Shown here piece by piece: positions 47,667 to 59,489 of a stretch of 64,000 nt of DNA. The position numbers and the translations under genes are program-made. The stretch lies in assembly GCA_014898425.1 (NCBI GenBank), contig RCSZ01000001.1:1-64000 (forward strand), read 5' to 3'. Every line of letters starts with the position of its first letter. The first letter of the stretch is position 1. The notes below the pieces were generated by a model. It saw nothing but the letters and a program-made list of their open reading frames with translations, was not told the DNA's origin and made no database searches. Source of the DNA: Botryotinia globosa. Taxonomy: Eukaryota > Ascomycota > Leotiomycetes > Helotiales > Sclerotiniaceae.

Positions 47667-50600
47667 ATGGCGCGGGGAAATTTATGGAAATCTCGCTCAA
47701 AACCCGCCACAACTGTAGTGCCATTAGACACAGAGCCCTCTGAAAGGTTTGGGCTCTTCCACTTGAATCCAGTTCCTGTACTTCCAAAGAATGGAGAGTC
47801 GCCTTATAGAATTGATATTGTGGCACTGCATGGCATAAAAGGGGATGCATTCAAAACATGGACTGAGAAGAATGAAGATGGTGTCAAAAACCTGTGGTTA
47901 AGGGATCAGTTGCCCAATGAGTTACCAGGTGCCAGAATATTCTCGTTTGGGTATGATGCGAATGTACTATTTAGTCGAGGGACGGGTACTATAGAAGATT
48001 TTGCTACAGCTCTGTTGGAGGATTTGTTGAGGGAGAGAAGCACTGATAAAGATCGAAAGCGCCGAATCATTTTCGTATGTCATAGTATGGGAGGTATCGT
48101 TGTAAAGAAGGCGCTTATCCGAGCCTTCAACATCAAGCTTTACAGGAACATATTTGAGCTCACATCCGCCATTCTCTTTCTTGCCACCCCCCATATGGGC
48201 TCGGACGAAACTAAGTTACCTCTATTGATCTCGAAATTTGCCAACGGGCTTCTCGCCCTCCCAATGAGATTCAGTGGTCGTGTAAGAGATGAATTAATTA
48301 CGCCTCTTTCGCGAGGGTCGTCTGTCTTGATAGAAACACAGGACGAATTCAAGAGGTTGAAGCTGTACGATGGTATTCGAGTCGCCAGTTTCCTAGAAAT
48401 GGATATCTGCTCGGGATTAAAGGGGCTTGTGGTTGACGAAGAGAGTGCGCAGTTACACATTCCAGATGAGCGGGTAGTAAAGATGCATGGCTGTGACCAT
48501 CGAAATATCTGCAGATTTAGTGGACCGGAAAGTAGTTCATATAAGTCTGTTTGGGGTATATTGAAAGTATATGCGGATGAAGCTAGCAGCTGTAGGTTCT
48601 GCGCAAGAAAGCAAACACCTGTGTAAATGCTGACGTCTAATCTATAGTGGTTGAAGATGATCTCACCCCTGAGGACGAATGTAAGAAGCTCAAATCCGTA
48701 TGAAGCCTCGATCTAACATATATATAAAGCTGTGCTATCCTCTATATACTACCCCGAGATGGAGCAAAGGCGTCGCAATGCAAACAACGCCTACCCAGGT
48801 ACCTGTAGCTGGATCTCCCAAGATCGTTCCTACCTTCGATGGAAAGACACACAACGCAGTCTAATTTGGATCAAAGGCAAACCAGGTGCAGGTAAATCCA
48901 CACTCATGGCATATATTCTTTCAAATTTCCGCCATCGCGATTCTCGCCATCTGGTACTGAACTTCTTCTTCCATGGTCGCGGTGCCCCTCTCCAAAAGGG
49001 GGCCGAAGGAATGTATAGGCAATTGTTGTATCAACTTTACTCTCAAGCATCACCTATCCGCAAACAATTCCGAAAGTCCTTTGTCGAAAAGAACGCGTCG
49101 GGACAGTCGGAGAATGATTGTGTTTGGACTGAAGATGAATTGAAAGTATCGCTATTTAATGCTATCACTTGGATTGCGCAATCGAGACCGGTTACATTGT
49201 TTGTTGACGCACTCGATGAAGCTGGCGACGACAATGCGAGAATGCTGATTGATTATTTTGATGATATGAAAAAAAGAGTGTCACAAGATGAGGATGGTGG
49301 ATCCTTGAGAATTTGTGTTTCTTGTCGGCATTATCCCAATGTGACCTTGAGTGAGGGCTTTGAGATCAACGTAGAAAATCATAACATACGGGATATTGCA
49401 GTTTTCGTTCACGCACAACTGGTATCGAAAATCATCAACTGGGACAACGATAGGGTGGCTATTGAGGGTAGAGAAAAGATGGAAGCAGCTATTGTGAAGA
49501 AATCACTGGGTGTCTTTCAATGGGTCAAGCTTGTGGTTCCTATGGCTGCCGAGACATTCAACGACACGGAAAGTCTGAAGGAAGTTCACGACATGTTGGA
49601 AAAGGTACAGGATGACCTCGCAGCTGTGTACGAGAATATTCTGACTAATGTCATCAAAGTTAAATATCGACCCAAAACACTGCTGTTAATGCAATGGGTT
49701 GCACTTGCTGAGCGACCTCTAACCACTACGGAATTGAGGATCGCGATGGCATGTGATGAAGGATCCGAAAATCCGGGACGAAAAAGATGGGAGGAGAGCC
49801 ATGATTATATCGAGTCTGATAGGCGAATGGAGACTTTGTTGAGAACTTTTTCCGGAGGACTGGTGGAAATAGCTCTGTATACCTCGGGATTATATCGCGT
49901 ACAATTCATTCATCAAACGGTGGTCGATTTCATGCTTTCAGGAGGCTTGTTCTACCTAGTACAGCATGTAAAGCCACGGCCTCTCGAAACTTGTGGGGAT
50001 GCGTGCCAATACTCTAATGACCAAATCCTTGGGCAAAGTCAAGATCGGCTTTCAAAATCTTGCGTCAATTATTTCAAACAGCCCGATATCATGCACGCGA
50101 ACTTCAATGATACAATTCAAAGAGAAAAAGTATGCGATGGCACAGAACATCCACTATTTGAGTATTCCATTCAAAATTGGTCGGTACATGCAGAGAAAGC
50201 GGAACGTCATGGCTTCAGCCAGATGCATGTGGTGAAACAACTAGAAAATCCACCTGGGTACTTCGAAAAATATATTGAATACGAGTACGCTATCAAAGGA
50301 GCTGCATACAGCTTGCGAAAAGGATCCGTGATTCTACATCTTATGGCATCCGCAAATCTACAAGGCCCAGCTCAGTCGCTGCTGGAGCGCGGTGACTCTG
50401 TGGAGGACGAGGATCAAGGTTCCGTAAGACCTTTGCACTGTGCAGCCTTTCATGGAAACAAAGGAATGGTAAAGATTCTTTTGGATGCCGGTGCCGACAT
50501 CAAAGCAACACAAGACGGCAGGCACTCGGCTTTGGAAATCGCTGCGTCAAGAGCTCATGATGATGTCATTCAACTTCTGCTCGAACGTGGTGCCGATATC

Positions 50601-52115
50601 AACGCTATCTCCAATACCGGAACTGCATTAGAAGGGGCTGCTTCGAGCGGTGATATACGACTGGTACAGAAATTGTTGGATCTTGGGTGTAACGTGAATC
50701 AAGAAGGCAGATTCGGAAGCACGCCTCTCAAAGCTGCTGCTAGGAAAGGAAGCATTGAGATAGTCCATCTTCTATTAGAACTAGGTGCAGAGATTGACCA
50801 CTGCCAAGATTATGGAACGCCTCTTCAGATCGCAGCTTTGGCCGGTCATGTCGAGGTATGTCGGGTGCTGCTAAATCACGGAGCATTGGTAAATACCCCG
50901 GGACTTTCAGGCACAGAAGGCAGTGCTTTACAATGCGCTGCAAACAACAACAGTGTCCATAATTCCATTGCTAAGGACATCGAATTACTACAATTATTAC
51001 TGGACTATGGTGCTGATATAAATACACAAGATTCCACGAATAGAACCGCATTGTCAGTAGCTGTCAACGCTCACGGGCGCGCAGAAACAAGAACCTCGGA
51101 AATTGATCCTCGAATTTTGTTTCTGCTATCTAACGGAGCAGATATTGATGCAGGAGCCTCTCTAGTTTACGCAGCTCGGCGCAAAAACATCAAACTCATC
51201 GAGATGCTTTTAAATCGCGGTGCTAATATCAATATATTGCGATCACATGAAAGTGTACTAGCTGCAGCATGCGGCACATTTGAACCTGAAGCAGAAATGA
51301 TCGAACTTCTCTTGGTCAGAGGAGCAGATATTAACTTCTACGATGAAAATGGAGGGATCACATACAATGGCACTGCTCTTCAGTGTGCTGTAAATTCTGC
51401 TGCACGTACTGGGGACTTGACAACCGTACGCATACTATTACATCATGGGGCGAATGTTAACCTTGGTGCCGGAAAGACAGGCGGAGCGTTATATGAAGCT
51501 GCAGAAAGAGGCCACTTGGAGCTCTGTCGGCTGTTCTTGGGGTTGAAAGCTGATGTCCACGCAGAACAGATGACATCTGGTAGTGTTCTTCATGCTGCTG
51601 TGAGAAGTGGAAATTTAGATGTCATCGCCTTGTTGATTGCTCATGGAGCTCGCATTGATGACGAACGCGGACTATACGGTACTCCTCTTCTAGTTGCTGC
51701 ACAAGCTGGATTTCTCCATGCATTCAATCTGCTGTTTGATGCTGGAGCGGATGCCCATTATATAGGAGGAAACTATCACAACCTACTAATATCAGCTGCA
51801 TGGGGAGGGAATATTGAATGCGTCAAGAGATGTTTAGATATATGGCTAGATGTCAATGCAAGAGGAGGACTTATGAGCGAAACGGCACTTTGTGCGGCTG
51901 CGCAAAATGGACATGCGGATGTTGTTAGAAGGCTGTTGGATGCGGGGGCGAAGGATTTTAGTGAGGGGTGGTGGGGCAGTGCATGGTGCCAGGCTGAAAG
52001 ATATGGACACAGGGCCGTCTTGAAAGTGCTTAAGGAAAGGGGATTAGAGAGGAAGAAAACTAAAGCGGATTTTGTATGGCAAAGCAAAGATTTGAGCCTA
52101 AGTTCGCCTGTATAG
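47667..52115 (+). CDS. Fungal NLR: alpha/beta-hydrolase - NACHT - ankyrin repeats
   Basis: Three exons (47667-48591, 48648-48680, 48730-52115) give 1447 residues. The 33-bp middle exon joins the hydrolase to the NACHT frame (VEDDLTPEDE). Residues 50-300 are a DUF676/SesB-like hydrolase: ALHGIKGD, nucleophile elbow CHSMGG with Ser140, and a His in GCDHRNICRF. The NACHT NTPase has the P-loop GKPGAGKST (369-377) and Walker B LFVDALDEAGDD around Asp479, then SCRHYP. A winged-helix-like region follows. About 15 ankyrin repeats fill roughly 883-1430 (LLLERGADINA-type units). Such STAND proteins act in fungal non-self recognition and incompatibility: repeats sense, NACHT oligomerises, and the N-terminal domain executes. 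The role here is inferred. The start is the first ATG of the frame; the upstream open frame lacks ATG. Confidence 0.87.
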
Positions 52116-53582
52116 ACAGCCCCCCATTCTAGGAATCATAATGAAAGTATGCATTACTGTCACTAATTCTACCGAAGCTTGTGGCAGAAAGATGAGTCTA
52201 AAAGCTACACGGTGATACGAGTACCGAAGACAAATGAGATCCTAGAACTCAAAAAGCATACTGAGATGAATAATGGACATCATGAGATCATGAGATCATA
52301 ACATGTCCCAAACAGGCCAGTCTCCATCGCCCACATACGACATGATTCCAGACAGTGGTAAATAGAATGAAGATCCTCTCTTTATATAGTCATGTGACCT
52401 ACCACACTGGCATCACGTTTCGAAAGACTGTGGCACGAGTCGTTGGAGGAACCGAGTTATATTTGATGCAGAAGTTTTGACTGTGTGAGAGCATCCGCAT
52501 CGAAATCATGATCAATGCCGTCGAGACGTATCGAGTATCATGAAACGTGGAGAGTATTGGAGATGCTTTATCGTGTGGATCTGCATAAACAATGCCCATA
52601 CAGCCTCGACAGCTTGCTGATACGTTGGAGGATGTGAGGAGTCAGGACTGAGTCACTGAGTACAGATGTGTACAGAGTAAGTCTACTCTCATCGCCCGTT
52701 TCTCTGCAGGCAAACTATTGAAGTCTGTATTCTAAAGGATGCTGCGCATCAAGTCTCGTATAACATTCCAAGTTTACGTTACGTGAGCTTCGTGTTTGGT
52801 TTGCTGTCGATGTTTCCAAAAATACATAGGGCGACAAGGTTTCTGCTGTGGCTCTTTCAGAACGAAGGACTTCTAGGCCTATTAAACGGTCTGCAGACCA
52901 ATCCACTGAGGCTAAGTTTCGAATTTGGATGCAACTTAAATAATCCCTGATTATCTTTAACACATCTAATTTCAACCAATTATCATTAATTTTCATTAAT
53001 TATCATTGTTTCTAGTCCGCAGATGTTCCTGGCACCGTCTCGTGCTAGCTCTACAAGGTTTGCATATAATCAACTCTAATACTGATTAGTCGTTGGCGCA
53101 GTAGATCCCCTCGAAAAATAATTTCCCTCGTGATATTCGAAATTGGAATACATACCTACGGACGGGGTACATCTCGAAAGGTACATTAACAAATTACATC
53201 TTTCCTCCTCTTTTTTCTCACTCTTCTTTCCTTACAAACAAAAAGTTGTTCTTTATAAGTTTATATATATATATATATAAAATACAAAAACAATTACGCA
53301 CCGATATTATCGTAGAAATACATACATACTTGAGAAAATTGGTTCATTTTAATCCGTAGAGATCCTTTCGTTAATCCTGACGCCGGGTCGTGTTTAGGGG
53401 TCGAAGCGTGTTGTAAAATGAGTGTAAGTCCAGTGTTTCAATTCTCTCTTCAATCAAGTTTCAATTTCTCCCCAAGATATCTGCCATCTCCTCGATTGGC
53501 ACATCTTTCCAATTCAATCTTCAAATATCTTGTCAAAAATTGAAATCGTTATAATTACTCTGGAAGCAATTTACTAATAACG
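52116..53582. other. Intergenic and 5' leader of the syntaxin gene
   Basis: 1.47 kb. The part from about 53200 is pyrimidine-rich and has a short (TA)n run at 53262-53279, typical of a fungal promoter and leader. An ATG at 53418 is followed by a GTAAGT at 53424, which could be a 5' UTR intron donor; joining it to the main frame was not possible, so it is not used as the start. No other gene is supported. Confidence 0.45.
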
Positions 53583-54981
53583 ATGGCACAGTACGGGTTA
53601 GTTAATTTCCCCCTTCATCCCCCTGAATACCGTCGAATGATACCCTCATCCAATCTGCGACGACGACTACCCTCTACACTCAATTGCGATAATCACGTAC
53701 TGACGAGACTGCGACAGAAACAATTACAGCGGTGGCCAAAGCCCATATGCTCAACAAAATTCACCAGGCTATCCGCTATCGCCTCAGTACGACAATGGAG
53801 CAGCCATGGGACGAGACTCTTATGGGGGTGAGCATCTTTGAACATATAACCAATATCATCCCGTTAACATTGGAGCAGGACAAAATGTCGAAATGGCATC
53901 CTTAGCACAAAATGGAAGTCAACCCGGGCAACAAGTGAACCCCAACTACATCCTCAATGCATGTCGCGATATCGACAATGAAATCAACGCGGCTGCTCAG
54001 TATGCCGCCGAGCTGGACGACCTTGGATACAGGGTTCAAACCGAACTCGACCAAGCATCCATCGCTAGAAAACTTGACCTCATTGCAGAAAAATCGAGCA
54101 CCCAATTCAAAGCCATCATTGAAGAAATTTCCAAGCTCAAGAGAATGCCAGAGTCAGGAAGCCCAATGAACCAGTCACAAATTGGAAGAGTTCAACGGAA
54201 ACTGAAGCAAACAATGGAGGCATACAAGGCCAAGGAAATGGATTTCGAACATAAGATTAGAGACCAAATGAGGCGAGAATATCGAATCGTCAACCCCGAA
54301 GCCACAGAGTCAGAAGTGAACGCTGCAGTTCCAAATGCAGAGCCACAGCAAATGTTCCAACAAGCTTTGATGACGAGCAACAGGCAAGGACAAGCAAATA
54401 CAACTTTGAATGCTGTCAGGCAAAGAAACGAGGCTATCAAGAAGATCGAGCAAGATATTATCCAAATCGCAGAACTGTTTTCGGAGATGGAGAACTTGGT
54501 CGTACAGCAAGAAGCTGCTGTGGTCAACATTGAAATGAAGGGCGAAGAAGTCGTCGAGAATATGGATAAGGGAGTTCAACAAATAGACACGGCAATTGTC
54601 AGTGCGAGATCAAGAAATAAAAAGAAGTGGTATTGCTTAGGTCTTGTTGGTATGTCTCCCTTGCATCTCCTCACATCCCTTACTTTAATCTTCCAATCAC
54701 TAACATAATATTCCACAGTTATCATTGTTGCTATTATTGCAATTGTCTTGGCTGTACACTTCACCAGTGGCAAATCAGACGACAATGCCAAACCTACTGC
54801 CAAGAGAGCGGTTATTCCAGGTACCGACTTCACTACATCAGACAGACTCGTCATACCAGGAGCGAGCTTCGTAGAATCCAGAATGGTGGTCGCAGGCAAG
54901 GAATGGAGTGAAGAAAAGGCAGTTGTTCCCGGTGCGGACTTCACACCTGTGGTTAGAAAGTGGAAGAAATTCATCGCATGA
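53583..54981 (+). CDS. SSO1: Plasma-membrane t-SNARE, syntaxin Sso1-like, with a long repeated tail
   Basis: Four exons (53583-53596, 53718-53827, 53879-54649, 54719-54981) give 385 residues. The first exon is only 14 bp (MAQY plus two bases). Residues 1-60 are a Tyr/Gln/Gly-rich disordered N-terminus. Residues 65-200 are the Habc three-helix bundle. The SNARE motif spans about 210-275, with the glutamine zero layer in LVVQQE. A basic patch (RNKKKW) precedes a transmembrane helix near 293-312. Sso1-type syntaxins pair with Sec9 and Snc1 to fuse secretory vesicles at the plasma membrane. Unlike yeast Sso1, which ends soon after the membrane, this frame runs on for about 73 residues with imperfect 12-13-residue repeats carrying V-[IV]-P-G. 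The last intron splits the Val codon at the start of the membrane helix. Confidence 0.88.
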
Positions 54982-57606
54982 GTGGGATGAATTTTCGAAT
55001 GAGGGGGAAATGATGTTTGTATATGGCAGGCCCAGTTGCGCTTTTGATGTTTCAATTTTCTTTTGTCTTTTCCGCGGATATGCATGTGGTACTGAGCTCA
55101 TATCAAATGAGCTGTGCATAAATAAGATTTGGGCGTATATGATGATTTTCCAGTTCAAGGACTAAAGAAGAGTAGGAAAGGGGAAAATTGTCCTTTGTAA
55201 CACAAGCACGTTGAGATGAGACGTGCCTCGATACAAAACATTTCTTTGTGTAAGAATAATAGGTTCATATGGGAGGAAAAATTATATACCATACTTTACT
55301 TTACCTTTCTCTAGTTGCAACAACCATCATGTTGCGTTCATTCGCTTCGTTTGATAGGGGTTGGGGAGTTCTCCGTTTCCTTAGTTTTGAGAGGAGAGGG
55401 TGGGATTGATGTTTTTATAGAATATTGTAGTGTTGCTTTTAATATACGGTAGCTTTTTGTAATGAATCTTAACTGAAATTTATCTGAAGTTTGTTTATGC
55501 TTGTTTTATGGGTTTGTGTTTTCGAGAGATGAATAGTTTGGTATTGGATCTGCTGTTTTAGCAGTGGACGAGAAGTTCTACTGGTGAGTCTAGTTTTTTG
55601 AGTTTCAAGTTGTTGTATTTCTTCCCTATGCTTTGATTGACTTGTTTCGTTCGTACTGGTTGTTAGACCTACGGATCCATTGCATTCATTGCATTGCATT
55701 GCATTGCTTCATCTCATCTCGTCCATCTGAAACTTTCCTACCATCCGCTTCATTCACGCATTTCTTCAACTTTTACATTTCTGCTTCACCCTTACGCATC
55801 ATATCTCGCATGTGTATACACCTCCCTCTATATCTCTATATCTCACCCCCTTTCTCAATCTTTCCATTTACTCTCTTTCCATTCCCAAACTTCCTCCCCC
55901 CTTCCCTTCCCATGCCATGACTCAAAGCACAGGATAAGCCAGCCACCTAGACACCGAGTATATATTCACTACTCGCTACTCGCTAATCATCATCTCATTC
56001 CGTCTCAAGCATATTCCTACATCATCTACATTCAATTCAGTATTCACTTATACATCACATCCCCTCGGTTAACCTGAATTCACCCATCCAAATTTCCTCG
56101 GTTAGTCGTCAATTAATCGTCCTTTATTTTTGATTCCACATTCACTGTCAGATATAAAAAAGGGGCTGGATGGGTGCGATATGAGGAAGAGGTCGGAATT
56201 CATTTTAGAACTGACCTTCCTTTCCCCACGATTTTCCTCCATCACGTTGCTATCTCATCACCTCTTCATAGTTTATTTCTCATTTTTCTTTTCTTTGATT
56301 AACTGATCTATCTCATTACCTGGCTACCTGCTTATCTTCATCTTTACAGTTATTGTTGTTATCGTTGTTATGTTATTGTTATTTTTATTTAAATGATGCA
56401 TTCTTTGTATTCGTCCATGATATTTCATCTCACCTCATCGACCCATCTCTTTACTATCTTCTAAATCTCGATTCTCATTCTCATTCTCATTTTCATTCTC
56501 ATTTTCATTCATATGCTCACTCTCATCCCACCTCTTTACTTTTACTTTTTCTTCCTAATAAAACTCTCATCTCTTTCCAACTATCGCATTCAATCATCGT
56601 ATATCATCCACCTCTATCTAATTCCACATTTTAACCAAATCATCACATCACCACTACCATCATCATCTTCGGTTTACCATTTCCTCCCCAATCTCCCCAT
56701 TTCCACCCTAAATCCAAATCCAAATCCAAATCCCCCCCCCTCTTCCATTCCCCCTCCCCCTCCCCCTCCCACTCCATTCAATCCCATTCCCTCCTAATAT
56801 CACATCACAACACATCCAAATCCCAACTACACCTCTTACCCCCACCCACCCCACCCCAATCTACATATACCTCCAGCTACCTACCCAGGTAAACATACAT
56901 CTCCATCTAACCTCCCCTCCCATCCACGCACCTCCTTCCAATATATGTTCTCTCCAGAACTTACCACTCACTTCGTCCTTACTAATCCTCCCGAGTACTT
57001 TGATGATTTTCACTTATGTATGCACGTCATTTACCACCTCTTCTCGTCTCATCTCATCTTATCTCATTTCCTTTCTTCTTAACATAACAATGGGTATCAA
57101 ACTCGCGCAATTCCATCGTATCACATCATATCACATCGTATCACATCGCATCACATTGAAGCACTCATGATTTCCCGTGGACGTTCGAGGTATAATGACT
57201 CAAACCAAAGTAATGCACGAAATTAGCCGATATAAATTATCTCACTCCATTTCCCCTATGAATACCATTTAACCCCTCCCTCCCAGAACAAACATTAAGA
57301 GATAAACCAACCGTCCTGTCCGTCAATTCCCATACCAAACATACTGATCTGATACCCCACTCCACGTCCTCCCAAGCCCGTCTCGCTTAAACCTTGATGT
57401 CATGTCTATTTACCATGAATTATTAATATGATATTGCGCCTATGATATACGCCTATGATAATCCGTATCATGCTATGCCGTGCTGTACCGTGTCATCGTG
57501 TTATCATGTCGTAAGTGTATGTATTAATTAATATATGCAACTCCACCTCTCCCAAAACCTTTCCGCCTGCCCAAAGTGTACATCCATTCGTATCCAGTGT
57601 TGTAGA
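54982..57606. other. Long pyrimidine-rich intergenic region between convergent genes
   Basis: 2.6 kb. From about 55680 to 57070 the plus strand is strongly C/T-rich, with simple repeats (ATTGC near 55677-55707; CTCATT/TTCATT near 56468-56510; CACAT-type near 57119-57160; CCAAAT near 56712-56731). Such tracts on the sense strand usually precede fungal start codons, but the next gene is on the minus strand, so a plus-strand transcript (small gene or antisense RNA) is possible. The open frames here are compositional. Confidence 0.5.
56945..57082 (+). CDS. Candidate small ORF downstream of the pyrimidine tract (weak)
   Basis: A 45-codon frame starting MFSPELTTHFVLTNPPEYFD, with ordinary amino-acid use in its first 24 codons and then the low-complexity Ser/His/Leu text of the surrounding tract. 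A GTATGC at 57018 could be an intron donor, so the 24-codon part may be a first exon. The position after 1.3 kb of C/T-rich DNA is the main support. No family is recognised and no second exon is established. Confidence 0.22.
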   Translation: MFSPELTTHFVLTNPPEYFDDFHLCMHVIYHLFSSHLILSHFLSS

Positions 57607-58860
57607 TCAAGAAGCTTCGAATGCCTCTCCTTCTGCCTCCAGCTCCCTCTGCTCTTCTTCCGCTGACTGTAATCCAGCTATCGCCATATCTCGTTCTTCG
57701 TCTCGTTCTTCATCCGCTTCTTCTCCATCAAAGTTGTTCACACCCATATCCCAGCCCACGCCACCAATGACCTTACGTAGAATATCCATCCGTTTATCGA
57801 ATCCCTCAAGTATCTTGTCCAAATCCAAATTCGCAATCTCTTTTTCATTCATCTCCTTGGTTTCCTTTCCTTTCCCCTTCTCCCGACTCCCACTCAACTC
57901 CTTGTCCCCTTTTTGAACAGGTATTCCCACCCCATCAATCCTCAACATCAATCCACCTCCCTTCTCCTTCTTTTCTCCGCCCTTCTCACCCACGCTTTCG
58001 AAAATCGGTGCTTTCCCAATCTCACATCCCATAACCTGCCATTTATCACTCAGACTTTGTGCTCTGACTACTCTATCTCCAGTTTCGTTCATATCTATGA
58101 TGATAACTCTTTCCTCTCTCTGTTTCCCCTGCGTATCATTGTTTTCCTTCTTCGTTGCTACTATCGATTTTGAGCTTGAGCTCGAGCCCGAAGTTCTTAA
58201 TTCCCCAGAACTCTTGTTCGTCATGGAATTACTATTCGAAGTTTCTGCATTGGATGCATCCGGTAAACTTCTCAGACAAGCCTCTTTCAATTCCTCACAA
58301 TCCTCATCATCCGAAAATATATAATGGATTTTACACGGATGGTGTGTCGTTGGCGTTTTCGGGCTTCCATCTCCATCATCAACTCCCATAGTCGAATCTG
58401 TAATCAACGTGAAGTATCCAGCGAAAGAAGCCACTTCTTCTCTAGGCATCTGCGAGCCGTCTTGTGAGTCAGATGGTTGTTGAATATGTACCAAAGGATC
58501 TGCGACATGCGGAGGATATTCTGGCATCTCGGGGAATGGTTCTCCATATGTGTATAATTCTTCAGCAGTTGGTGAAGTGAGCCGACGTTGGTTATCGGGA
58601 GAGATATTTCGGGTATCTCTAGAAGAACTAGTTTCTTCGGCAGTAGTTGAAGCACATAATCGATGGTCTTCAGCAGAAAGATGTCGAGTCTCTCTTGGTG
58701 AAACAGAATATCTAATTGCTTGCGGAGAATTCGACAGATGTTGAGGGTTCTTTGGAGAACTGGATATCGAAATATTTCGAGGAGAAGTAGATATGCGAAG
58801 TGTGTGATCCTGAGCTCGAGAGGGTGGAGGATCAAGAGAATCGGGTTCATTTGTAGACAT
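57607..58860 (-). CDS. Hypothetical Ser/Pro-rich, acidic protein
   Basis: A single frame of 417 residues. Residues 20-100 are low complexity with regularly spaced Ser-Pro dipeptides (SPRNI, SPKNP, SPQAI, SPRET), potential proline-directed kinase sites. The most conserved-looking part is residues 143-190: SFAGYFTLITDST, then HHPCKIHYIFSDDED. A second ordered patch is VIIIDMNETGDRV with DKWQVMGCEI, about 265-300. The C-terminus has a predicted coiled-coil character (KMDILRKVIGG-like helix and a Glu-rich end). No signal peptide or membrane segment. I do not recognise the family. It resembles fungal-specific regulatory or scaffold proteins, but no function is assigned. Confidence 0.7.
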   Translation of the reverse strand: MSTNEPDSLDPPPSRAQDHTLRISTSPRNISISSSPKNPQHLSNSPQAIRYSVSPRETRHLSAEDHRLCASTTAEETSSSRDTRNISPDNQRRLTSPTAEELYTYGEPFPEMPEYPPHVADPLVHIQQPSDSQDGSQMPREEVASFAGYFTLITDSTMGVDDGDGSPKTPTTHHPCKIHYIFSDDEDCEELKEACLRSLPDASNAETSNSNSMTNKSSGELRTSGSSSSSKSIVATKKENNDTQGKQREERVIIIDMNETGDRVVRAQSLSDKWQVMGCEIGKAPIFESVGEKGGEKKEKGGGLMLRIDGVGIPVQKGDKELSGSREKGKGKETKEMNEKEIANLDLDKILEGFDKRMDILRKVIGGVGWDMGVNNFDGEEADEERDEERDMAIAGLQSAEEEQRELEAEGEAFEAS

Positions 58861-59489
58861 GATGGATGGATGTATACTTGACTCTGCCGTTTGCGTGCAG
58901 TTGCGTTTTGTTGAGAGAGATGACGGAGAGGCGGGCTTGGAGTAGTTGTGTAATGATGAATATTGGTTAGCAAGCTGTCTTGGTATAGGTAGTTGTGCAT
59001 ATGCCGTGCAATGTGATCGCGGGGATTCTTGATATTACAAGATCTTTAATGAATTACGAAGAGTTACGAGAAAGGTTGGAGCTTGAGCTCCGGATGATTG
59101 ATTGTAGACGCATTATCGATGGCTTGGCGTATGTCTTATCTTATCGACACGTGATCGAAATTGAGGTTCTAGATCTCTTCGTCCGTTAATAAAGCAGACA
59201 TCACTTTGCAACTACATTTGAACCGATGATTGAAGAGTATATTTCTCTATTCCATATTTCATCTTCCTATTAAACTTAATACCTCTCCTGATGTGCTCAG
59301 TATAAACAGCCCGACCCGAGCACATGTATTCATCCATCAATGCCATCGCTTCCAAAAAAAAGACTCTTTGCGCCAAATATAATATCCGCTTTCGTATTGC
59401 TTCGTAAAACTACACAATGCTGTGTAAGTACATAATATACAATGTATTTTGCTTATGTATTTCTTCCGCTTCCTATCTTCAAAACTTTA
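58861..59489. other. Intergenic, upstream of the hypothetical gene
   Basis: 0.63 kb between the start of the hypothetical gene and the stop of the aspartic protease, both on the minus strand. No separate gene is supported. Confidence 0.5.

Noticed and set aside
53418..53423. ATG at 53418 as the start of the syntaxin
   Set aside because: Followed at once by GTAAGT, but no acceptor joins it in frame to the MAQYG exon; treated as leader.
54576..55085. 169-codon minus-strand frame opposite the syntaxin tail
   Set aside because: It is the shadow of the repeated tail (its SAPGTT/LAPGMT repeats mirror the sense repeats) and has no independent support.
55633..56797. Plus-strand frames of 93-127 codons in the pyrimidine tract
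   Set aside because: Ser/His/Pro/Leu text dictated by C/T composition; no ATG context or domain.
58404..59000. 198-codon minus-strand frame overlapping the hypothetical gene
   Set aside because: Out-of-frame shadow of the 417-residue frame, which has the better composition.
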